Assembly (NCBI RefSeq): GCF_014884385.1
Contig: NZ_WKFH01000003.1
Span: 186,001 to 250,000 of the forward strand
Reading direction: 5' to 3'
Source: Phycobacter azelaicus
GTDB taxonomy: Bacteria; Pseudomonadota; Alphaproteobacteria; Rhodobacterales; Rhodobacteraceae
DNA length: 64,000 nt
The notes below the pieces were generated by a model. That model was not told where the DNA came from. It ran no database searches and worked only from the letters and a program-made list of their open reading frames with translations. Made by a program: the position numbers and the translations under genes. Below, piece by piece: positions 57,547 to 64,000 of this stretch. Position 1 is the first letter of the stretch. The number at the start of each line of letters is the position of its first letter.

Positions 57547-59922
57547 CTAGCGTTCGGTAAATTTCAGCTCGATCCGACGGTTCTGCGAATAGGCTTCGGG
57601 AGTCTCGGCCGGATTCACGGGCTGATATTCGCCAAAGCCGTTGGCAGCCAATCGATTGGGCGGAATACCAAGCGCGTCGATCATGTACCGTACCACCGAC
57701 AGGGCACGCCCCTGGCTCAACTCCCAATTGTCCTTGAACCTCGGATGACCCAGAAGCGTGGTGCTATCAGTATGCCCGTCGACCCTGATGATCCAGTCCA
57801 GCTCCGGCGGAATAGCAGCGGCAACGCTTTGCAGGATGCGGGCGACCTTGGCGATCTCGGCCTTGCCTTCTTCGGACAGCTCCGCGCTTGCAGGGGCAAA
57901 CAGCACCTCAGAGGCAAAAACAAATCGGTCGCCTTCGATACGAACCCCTTCCTGGCTACCCAGAACATCCCGCAGGCGCCCAAAAAACTCAGAGCGGTAT
58001 CGCTCCAGATCTTCTGCCTTGGTTTCCGCGCTCTGCGCCCGGTCGGCCAGTGCAGCCGCTTCGGCTTCAAGCCTCTTGCGTTCCTGCTCTTCGAGGATTC
58101 GCCGACGACGCTCTTCCGAGGCAGCCCGAGCCAGAGCCGCGTTCAGATCCTGACCGAGGTTCTGCAACTGAACCTGCTGCGCTGCATCCCTTTCCTGGTA
58201 GTCATCCAGAATGGCCTGAAGACTGCCAAGCTGCTCGCGAAGGGCGGCAATCTGCTGGTTCAACAAAGCCGCCTCTCGCTGCGCCTTTGTTGAAAGCTGT
58301 TTTTGATTGGCTAACGCGACCCGCGCTTCGGCCAGCAGGTTGGCGCGCTGCTCGGCCAGAGTAAGCTGTTCTTCCGCGCGGGCTTCCGCTGCACTTTGCG
58401 CATTGAGCGCAGCCAGCAGGCGCTGCTGTAATACATCTGTATCGCTGGCCGCCGCCTGAGCATTTTCCAGCGCTTCCAATGCGGTGAGCAGACGCTGCTC
58501 GATGGCAGCCCGGTCTTCCTCGGTCGAGCTCGCCGCACTGCGCGCCGCCGCCAGGTCTGCCTGTGCCTGCTTCAACTGCGCCTCAAGACCTGCCTTTACC
58601 CCGGCGGCATCCGCGCGGAGACTGGCAATTTGCTGCTCCAGACCACGCTGCATATCCTCGGCTGCAAGTGCAGTTTGTTCGAGCTGCGCTTCCAGATCCG
58701 CCCGCGCCCCGGCGTGTGCGTCCTGAAGTGCCGCAATCCGCGCCTCGAATTCTGATTGTGTCTGCGCCGACGCAGCCTGTTGCCGCGCCAGCTCGGCTTC
58801 CAACTCGTCCCGTGTCCGCGCCGCGACTTGACGGGCCTCTTGTACCTCCGCCGTCAAGCGCGCCCGCGTGGCCTCCGCATCTGTGCGAACACGCCCCAGT
58901 TCAGCCTCGAGCGCACTGACTCGCGCATCGGCCTCTGACTGGCTGACCTCCATCTGAGCCAGCACACGTGTCAAACGTTCGGCCAGTTCATCGCGCTCCC
59001 GCGATTGGGCCTGTGCGGCTTCCAGCGCCGATAGCGTCTCTTCCAGCTTGCGGTCCAATTGCGCCTTGGCTGCATCTGCCGCTGCCAGCAGCGTCAGGGT
59101 ATCTTCTGCCTCCTGGCGCTGCGCCTCCAGCGCCAGTGTCATTGCAGTCAGCTCGGCATCGGCATCCTCAAGCTTCTTGCGCAGGGCTTCGGCGGCTGCG
59201 GCTTCGGCAAGGCGCGCGGCCTCTTCGTCGCTGATCTGCTGCTCCAAAGCGGCAACAACATCGGCCTGCGCTGCGCCTTCCTGCCTCAGATCAGCGATCA
59301 TCGCTTCCAGGGCTTCACGGCGCGCGGCCGCTAGCCTCGCCGCCTCGACGCCCGCATCGATCTCCTCGCGGGCCCGTGCAAGCGCCAAGTTCAGCGCCTC
59401 CTGCTCGTTCAGCAAGTCGGACCGCTCCGCTTCCAGGGCGCTGCGCTCAGCTGTCAGCTCTGCAATCTGCCCGGCAGCGGCCTCGCGATCAGCGATCATT
59501 GCAGCCACCTGCGCCTCAAAGGCCGTAATCTGGCTGCGCGCGGCCTCAAGATCGGCAGCCTGCGCATTTCGTTCGGAGGTGAGCGATGCGATCAGGCTGC
59601 GCTGCTGCGCAAGCTGAGCCTCGGCCTGTTCCAGATCAGTTTGCGCCGTGTTCAGCGTTGCGTTCAGAGCACCAAGCCGTGCGGTCAGCAGGCTATTTGA
59701 ACGCTCCTCAAGGCCAAGCGCATCTGCCAGCGCTCGCACTTCGGCAGAAAGCTCATCCAGCTCACTTTCCTGGCCGGTTATGGTTTCGCGCAAAACAAAC
59801 TGTACGATCATGAAAATCGTGAGCACGAACATCAGGACCAACAACAGACCAGTCATCGCGTCTACGAAACCGGGCCATATCGAAGCCTGGAATCGTTGGC
59901 CAGTGCGCCGTGAGAGGGCCAT
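57547..59922 (-). CDS. OmpA/MotB-like protein with long coiled coil
   Basis: 791 residues. Short cytoplasmic N-terminus, then one TM helix (~17-42) with the proton-carrying Asp of MotB (Asp21 in GFVDAMTGLLLVLMF). Residues ~50-640 are nearly continuous coiled coil, rich in Ala, Glu, Gln, Leu and Arg. The C-terminal OmpA-like peptidoglycan-binding domain (~650-791) has DWIIRVDGHTDSTTLLGH and ANGFGEYQPVNPAETPEAYS followed by the NRRIEL motif. It is the second gene of a pair with a MotA/ExbB-like gene three bases upstream. Predicted stator anchoring to the cell wall; no flagellar genes near. Confidence 0.9.
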   Translation of the reverse strand: MALSRRTGQRFQASIWPGFVDAMTGLLLVLMFVLTIFMIVQFVLRETITGQESELDELSAEVRALADALGLEERSNSLLTARLGALNATLNTAQTDLEQAEAQLAQQRSLIASLTSERNAQAADLEAARSQITAFEAQVAAMIADREAAAGQIAELTAERSALEAERSDLLNEQEALNLALARAREEIDAGVEAARLAAARREALEAMIADLRQEGAAQADVVAALEQQISDEEAARLAEAAAAEALRKKLEDADAELTAMTLALEAQRQEAEDTLTLLAAADAAKAQLDRKLEETLSALEAAQAQSRERDELAERLTRVLAQMEVSQSEADARVSALEAELGRVRTDAEATRARLTAEVQEARQVAARTRDELEAELARQQAASAQTQSEFEARIAALQDAHAGARADLEAQLEQTALAAEDMQRGLEQQIASLRADAAGVKAGLEAQLKQAQADLAAARSAASSTEEDRAAIEQRLLTALEALENAQAAASDTDVLQQRLLAALNAQSAAEARAEEQLTLAEQRANLLAEARVALANQKQLSTKAQREAALLNQQIAALREQLGSLQAILDDYQERDAAQQVQLQNLGQDLNAALARAASEERRRRILEEQERKRLEAEAAALADRAQSAETKAEDLERYRSEFFGRLRDVLGSQEGVRIEGDRFVFASEVLFAPASAELSEEGKAEIAKVARILQSVAAAIPPELDWIIRVDGHTDSTTLLGHPRFKDNWELSQGRALSVVRYMIDALGIPPNRLAANGFGEYQPVNPAETPEAYSQNRRIELKFTER

Positions 59923-59925
59923 GGA

Positions 59926-61119
59926 TCAGTCCTCGTCCTGCGAGGTCGGCGTCGAGCGAGCCGCGCGCTGAGCTCCCCTCGGTGGCGCAAATGCCTTGAC
60001 CATCAGGTCAATGTCCTTGCGCAGCTCTGCCAGGCTTTCCTGTCGGCCTGCAGAAATCTCTTCCAGGATCCGCAGCATCTGGACATCGATCGAGCGCAGG
60101 CGCATCCGGCTTTCGGCATCCATACCCACATCACCATGAGCACGCATGATTTCGGTCAGTGTCTCTTGCCCGACAGCAACTCGTTCAAGCGCCGCACTCA
60201 CGGCTTCTGCCTGCTCCTGACGAGCATTCATGTCGTTGATGCTATCCACGAGTTGCGACAGCTTGTCCTCGACGGCCGCGCGCCCTTGGGCGGTTTCTGC
60301 AAACATGGCCTGCAAGGCATCCATCTGCTCGGCCATGGTGTCGAGCACCTGAGAAACTACACCGCTGTCTCCCGGCCCATCCTCACCGGAGGAGAAGCTC
60401 ACACGGGTAAAGGTCGACATCCATTCTTCTAGCTCACGGTAAAACCGGTTCTGACCATGTCCCGCAAAGAGTTCCAAAAGCCCAACGATCAAAGAGCCTG
60501 CCAGCCCCAGAAGTGAGGAAGCAAAGGCCACCCCCATCCCGCCAAGTTGCGCTTCAAGGCCTGTCATCAGGCGATTGAAGATATCAAGGCTCTCTTCTCC
60601 TTCACGCGGGGCGAGGCTTCGGATCGTGTCCACCACGGCCGGCACTGTGGTCGCCAGACCGTAGAAGGTCCCGAGCAGACCGAGAAAAATCAACAAGTTG
60701 ACAATATAGCGGGTGATCTCACGGTCTTCGTCGATCCGTGTAGCAACCGAATCGAGAATTGACCGGGTCGAGGACGACCCCAGCTGCATACGCGCCCCGC
60801 GCGAGCGCAAGAGCGACGCCAGCGGCGCCAGCATCGACGGTGGACGGCCATCACCGCGCGCGCCGCCAGCGGCAAAGCTTTCGATCCAACGCACCGAGCC
60901 GATAAGCTGCACGACTTGCCAGAAGCAGGCCAGAACACCAATGATGAACACCACAAGGATGAAGCCATTGAGCCAGGGGTTTGCCTGAAATACCGGCAGC
61001 ACCCGCGGCAACGCCACAAAGGCCCCGAAGCCTGCAAGCCCCAATGCGATCAGCATCAGAATGACTTGACGGACGGGCTGGGAAAACTGAGGCCTGATCT
61101 TACCGTCTGGCTGCGCCAT
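59926..61119 (-). CDS. MotA/TolQ/ExbB-like proton channel protein
   Basis: 397 residues with four predicted TM helices: ~18-38 and ~48-68 at the N-terminus, then NLLIFLGLLGTFYGLATTVP (~140-160) and GMGVAFASSLLGLAGSLIVG (~190-215), the two conserved channel helices of the MotA/ExbB/TolQ family. The C-terminal 180 residues are cytoplasmic and helical (MAEQMDALQAMFAETAQGRA). Partner of the OmpA/MotB-like protein. Likely a 5:2 rotary-type motor; the energised process is unknown. Confidence 0.9.
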   Translation of the reverse strand: MAQPDGKIRPQFSQPVRQVILMLIALGLAGFGAFVALPRVLPVFQANPWLNGFILVVFIIGVLACFWQVVQLIGSVRWIESFAAGGARGDGRPPSMLAPLASLLRSRGARMQLGSSSTRSILDSVATRIDEDREITRYIVNLLIFLGLLGTFYGLATTVPAVVDTIRSLAPREGEESLDIFNRLMTGLEAQLGGMGVAFASSLLGLAGSLIVGLLELFAGHGQNRFYRELEEWMSTFTRVSFSSGEDGPGDSGVVSQVLDTMAEQMDALQAMFAETAQGRAAVEDKLSQLVDSINDMNARQEQAEAVSAALERVAVGQETLTEIMRAHGDVGMDAESRMRLRSIDVQMLRILEEISAGRQESLAELRKDIDLMVKAFAPPRGAQRAARSTPTSQDED

Positions 61120-61197
61120 ATTCAGGGGCTCCTGCCGCTCTTTCGTGCTCTTCTCGCGACTGCAGCCTATAAGGAAAGAGATTGCAACGCCAAGGCT

Positions 61198-61728
61198 TTA
61201 TGATGTGATTTGGCGTACCCGCCGTGCGAGCCAGTCCAGTTCTTCATCATGAAGGCCGATCTCGGACAGATGGCTAGCAGTATTGTACAGATACTCTGTG
61301 TTCGGTCCGCGTCCACCGACAGCTCTGGCAATGATGTGGGCCTGATCTTCGAGGCTCATGCCACCGCAATACTGCACATGATGGGGGTCGATCACATAGG
61401 TCACGGCTGTGACGATATCTCCGGAGTGCAACTCCACGTCCAAGTTGCGCTCTAGATAGGCCGAAGAGATCAGCTCCCGCTCGCGCAGATAGTCCAGCGT
61501 CTGCGCCTCGGCGCCTGCCTCGACCGCCAGCGCCAAACCGGCACACCGCGCGCCCGGGACTGCATCAAGTGCCAGCACGAGCCCCGGTTTCTCCTCGCTT
61601 CCCCGATGGTGGATCGAACTCATGCAGAACGATCGGGCATAGCCATGCAATGTCGCGACTTCACGCCGCGCGACAGCAAAACCCGGGTTCCAAAGAAGCG
61701 ATCCGTATCCGAATACCCACATGGTCAT
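61198..61728 (-). CDS. gamma-glutamylcyclotransferase (ChaC-like)
   Basis: 176 residues. Substrate loop MWVFGYGSLLWNPGFAVARR (~3-22), catalytic Glu in the ERELISSAYLERNLDVELHS region (~92-110) and the C-terminal YCGGMSLEDQAHIIARAVGG. ChaC-type enzymes cleave glutathione to 5-oxoproline and Cys-Gly. Start at 61728 (Met-Thr-Met-Trp) chosen by AAGGA nine bases upstream. Divergent-neighbour promoter region of ~190 bases to the extensin-like gene end. Confidence 0.92.
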   Translation of the reverse strand: MTMWVFGYGSLLWNPGFAVARREVATLHGYARSFCMSSIHHRGSEEKPGLVLALDAVPGARCAGLALAVEAGAEAQTLDYLRERELISSAYLERNLDVELHSGDIVTAVTYVIDPHHVQYCGGMSLEDQAHIIARAVGGRGPNTEYLYNTASHLSEIGLHDEELDWLARRVRQITS

Positions 61729-61973
61729 GACAACTGGTCCTTTTTGATTCCCGTCTGTTAACAGGAAATTCCGCGACAGCAAAAGTGCCTCATTGGGCCT
61801 ATGTTATCTGTACCGGCTTGTCATGATTTGTTTCCACTTTCGGCTGAACCCAATGTGCCGAAGGCGCAAGCAGCCCGTCCTGCGGGCTGCCATGCCCAAC
61901 ACTGGAAATCGTCTGGCCCGATCAGGGCAAAGGCGCTTTCAGTGGCGGGAGCATGCCGCTCCTCTTGCAGGTC

Positions 61974-62789
61974 TCACCGACAATAGGCCCCGCCGCGATG
62001 CCGCGCCACATCCAGATGAAAGTGATCAAGGTGATAGCGATCCGCATCCGGTCCGAGCACCGTGCCGAAAGGTCCACAGGCCGCTTTCCATATCTTGCGC
62101 AATTTCTTTCGGGTCCGTCGCTGCTTCCAACCTTCCAAAACGGTAATGGTCTGGCCGTCTTCCAGCGTAAAGCCTGAAATGTCGATTGCACGCGCCTTGC
62201 CATGTTCGGAAATACGCGCGCCGGGGCGGCTATTTCGCGTGCGGCAAGCGTAGTGCGCCGCTACCCTCAGTGACACAACCTTGTTGCGCCGACCAAAAGC
62301 CTTTTCCACGTCTTTGCTGACCCAGCGGTTCAGCGACTTGGCCAGATCGCAATGCATCACCGAAGGGGTACTCAGGCGCACGCCAGAGATCGACCGCACC
62401 CGCACCGCGTCCTTTGCGCCGCAGCCCGGCAAGGAGCCAGTAACAGCGCCCACGGCCTCTCCCTGTATATCGATGTCGCCGCAGACCGAGGTTTTTCGCA
62501 AGGCGCGCCGTTTGAAGAGGACCTGCTCGACCATGGCCTGGGGCCGCGCCACCGGGCGCAGTCCAGGTGTGGCAATGGCTACTCCGGGACTGCTCGTTTG
62601 AGCGGATGCCAGTACCGGACCGGCCTCTACGGAAGGGCGCGCCACGGACCGGACCTGTGGCAGCTCTGGTTCATGCACCCGCAGGGCATGGGCTGGTCGC
62701 AGGTTTGGGCGAAGGGATGCCTCGGGCGCCATGGCGTTTGCCTGTCCCGCCAACATCAGGCCAACCAGAACCACAACCCGCCCGAACAT
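61974..62789 (-). CDS. extensin-like family secreted protein
   Basis: 271 residues. Signal peptide (Met-Phe-Gly-Arg-Val-Val, hydrophobic core, Ala-Asn-Ala at ~19), a Pro/Arg/Val-rich region (~20-85), then the C-terminal extensin-like domain (~105-271) with Cys residues (TSVCGDIDI, GCGAKD, MHCDLA, YACRTR, ACGPFG, YCR). It has HxxxxxxD in SEHGKARAIDISGF and HxH in DHFHLD, the ligand pattern of LAS (VanY/MepA-like) peptidases, so a peptidoglycan role is plausible. Start ATG overlaps the stop of the upstream tyrA-like gene (GTGATG). Confidence 0.88.
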   Translation of the reverse strand: MFGRVVVLVGLMLAGQANAMAPEASLRPNLRPAHALRVHEPELPQVRSVARPSVEAGPVLASAQTSSPGVAIATPGLRPVARPQAMVEQVLFKRRALRKTSVCGDIDIQGEAVGAVTGSLPGCGAKDAVRVRSISGVRLSTPSVMHCDLAKSLNRWVSKDVEKAFGRRNKVVSLRVAAHYACRTRNSRPGARISEHGKARAIDISGFTLEDGQTITVLEGWKQRRTRKKLRKIWKAACGPFGTVLGPDADRYHLDHFHLDVARHRGGAYCR

Positions 62790-63706
62790 CACGTTTTGGA
62801 CCGCCCAAAATCCGGCGCGTCGGTGTCCTGCCCCGCTTCGATGATGCCCCGGCGAATGGCGCGGGTTCGGGTGAAATACTGATGCAAATGCTCGCCGTCG
62901 CCGGTCCGAATGGCACGCTGCAAGGCAAAAAGCTCTTCCGTGAACCGCCCTAGGATTTCGAGCGTTGCATCCTTGTTGGTCAGAAAGACATCACGCCACA
63001 TGGTAGGGTCCGACGCCGCGATCCGCGTGAAATCCCGAAAGCCTGCCGCCGAATACTTGATAACCTCACTGTCGGTGACCCTACGCAGGTCGTCTGCCAC
63101 CCCAACCATCGTATAGGCAATGAGGTGCGGCGCATGGCTGGTCACGGCCAGAACCAGATCGTGGTGATCAGCGTCCATCTCATCCACATTGGCGCCCATG
63201 CCTTCCCAAAGGCGGCGCAAACGCTCAACAGCGGCCGGGTCCGTTCCCTCCACCGGCACCAAAAGGCTCCAGCGGTTGTCAAACAGCTCGGCAAAGCCCG
63301 CCTCGGGACCGGAGTGTTCGGTCCCCGCGAGAGGATGCGCGGGGACGAAATGCACACCGTCGGGGATATGGGGCGATACGGCCTCGATCACATGACGTTT
63401 GACCGAGCCCACGTCGGACACCGTGGCTCCGGGCATCAATGCGGAAGAAATCTCTTCCATCACCGCGCCCATTGCGCCAACCGGCACGCAGAGGACCACA
63501 AGGTCCGCCCCCTCGACCGCCTCTGCCGCACTGTTGCAAACGCGATCACACAGGCCAATGCTTCGAGCCGTCTCGCGTGTTTGTGCACTGCGGGCATAAC
63601 CCGTGACCTCTGCGGCCAATCCGGCGCGTTTCATCGCCCAGAACATCGAAGACGCAATGAGACCCAGACCGATGAGCGCAACACGATTGTAGACAGGCGC
63701 GCTCAT
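62789..63706 (-). CDS. prephenate/arogenate dehydrogenase family protein
   Basis: 305 residues from Met-Ser-Ala-Pro-Val. Rossmann motif [20 protein letters not shown] (~9), [30 protein letters not shown], and the catalytic-site [16 protein letters not shown] (His-Pro, ~111). Converts prephenate or arogenate toward tyrosine. Start at 63706 has GGAGG eight bases upstream and overlaps the hisC stop (ATGA). The product is NAD(P)-dependent; which substrate is used cannot be told. Confidence 0.93.
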   Translation of the reverse strand: MSAPVYNRVALIGLGLIASSMFWAMKRAGLAAEVTGYARSAQTRETARSIGLCDRVCNSAAEAVEGADLVVLCVPVGAMGAVMEEISSALMPGATVSDVGSVKRHVIEAVSPHIPDGVHFVPAHPLAGTEHSGPEAGFAELFDNRWSLLVPVEGTDPAAVERLRRLWEGMGANVDEMDADHHDLVLAVTSHAPHLIAYTMVGVADDLRRVTDSEVIKYSAAGFRDFTRIAASDPTMWRDVFLTNKDATLEILGRFTEELFALQRAIRTGDGEHLHQYFTRTRAIRRGIIEAGQDTDAPDFGRSKT

Positions 63707-64000
63707 GCTGCGCCCTCCCCTGCCTTGAAGGCCTTCACCGCATCGGCTACTGCGCGGCATGCGGCTTCATCGCCGATTGAGATACGCAGGGCATTGGGCA
63801 GGTTATAGCCTGCCACCCGGCGCACGATCAGACCTCTGGCTTTCAGGAAATCATCACAGGCTTCTGCCTCAACCCGACTGGCAAACCGCGCCAAGATGAA
63901 ATTGGTGCAGGAGGTATCAGACGGCACGCCCAGTTCGGCCAATGCATCGGCAAGCCAGCCCCGCCATTTGGCGTTCTCCGCCCGGCATTGAGCGACATAC
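63703..64000 (-). CDS. hisC: histidinol-phosphate aminotransferase, C-terminal part (cut by window edge)
   Basis: The final ~98 codons of a fold-type I PLP aminotransferase: [20 protein letters not shown], then [20 protein letters not shown] and [18 protein letters not shown]. The Arg in NALRISIG is the conserved substrate-carboxylate ligand. The gene starts beyond base 64000, so residue numbering is not given. Overlaps the tyrA-like gene by four bases (ATGA), a common Rhodobacterales order. Assignment to HisC over a related aromatic aminotransferase rests on this order and on the C-terminal sequence. Confidence 0.85.
   Translation of the reverse strand, partial: YVAQCRAENAKWRGWLADALAELGVPSDTSCTNFILARFASRVEAEACDDFLKARGLIVRRVAGYNLPNALRISIGDEAACRAVADAVKAFKAGEGAA

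Noticed and set aside
57547..61119. Calling the motor pair a Zorya defence system
   Set aside because: Zorya needs ZorC/D or ZorE; none is adjacent, and the flanks are housekeeping and envelope genes.

Overview
The window is chromosomal DNA from an alphaproteobacterium, most likely a marine member of the Rhodobacterales (Roseobacter group). This rests on GC-rich codon use, a fused ATP sulfurylase/APS kinase, a five-gene atpHAGDC operon with no Fo genes attached, DUF1150 next to a small heat-shock protein, Hint-domain and VPLPA-CTERM-type proteins, UbiK/Lgt/MidA/PgeF gene order, and a CIRCE element ahead of groESL. I saw no rRNA, tRNA, CRISPR array, intact insertion sequence or prophage. Most of the window is housekeeping, with small accessory patches between.

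Layout. 0-6 kb: a 24-residue lipoprotein, a MarR/adaptor/RND pump operon and a divergent FabH-like ketosynthase. 6-10 kb: an HTH-like protein, thymidine kinase, and the operon ybjN-like/proC/csaA/2-hydroxyacid dehydrogenase. 10.5-15 kb: ubiK, the tightly overlapping lgt-midA-pgeF operon, a 47-residue ORF and a Hint-domain protein. 15-21 kb: an Lrp/trxB divergon around a large palindrome, a sulfate-activation enzyme with an in-frame winged-helix extension, and two convergent GT10 (fucosyltransferase-like) genes. 21-29.5 kb: PhzF, a secreted HEXXH protein, DUF1150/Hsp20, YdcH, purEK, phnM, an EamA exporter and a Cys-rich secreted protein. 29.5-31.5 kb: a decaying patch with two broken HNH endonuclease genes flanking a DUF3885 gene. 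31.6-35.6 kb: groESL and two tandem VPLPA-CTERM-like surface proteins. 36-46.7 kb: acyltransferase, DUF2161, Mn-pyrophosphatase, a Gly-rich secreted protein, HAD hydrolase, MaoC, ribF, YcgN-like, threonine aldolase, alpha/beta hydrolase, HCCA isomerase and prs. 46.7-53.2 kb: an H-type lectin gene, the ATP synthase F1 operon and a methyltransferase. 53.2-64 kb: gloB, clpA, an M23 peptidase, a MotA/MotB-like pair that is not part of a flagellar cluster, ChaC, an extensin-like protein, an arogenate/prephenate dehydrogenase and the 3' end of hisC.

The points most worth a second look are the winged-helix/Sat/CysC in-frame fusion beside two GT10 genes; the large MotA/OmpA-type motor pair near three predicted peptidoglycan-acting proteins; the two eroded HNH genes (one point nonsense, one internal deletion); the two surface-protein paralogues that share a promoter-like block at the same 72-base distance from their starts; and two unexplained inverted repeats, one in the lrp/trxB gap and one upstream of the atp operon. 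I did not find a clear-cut new defence or mobile system.
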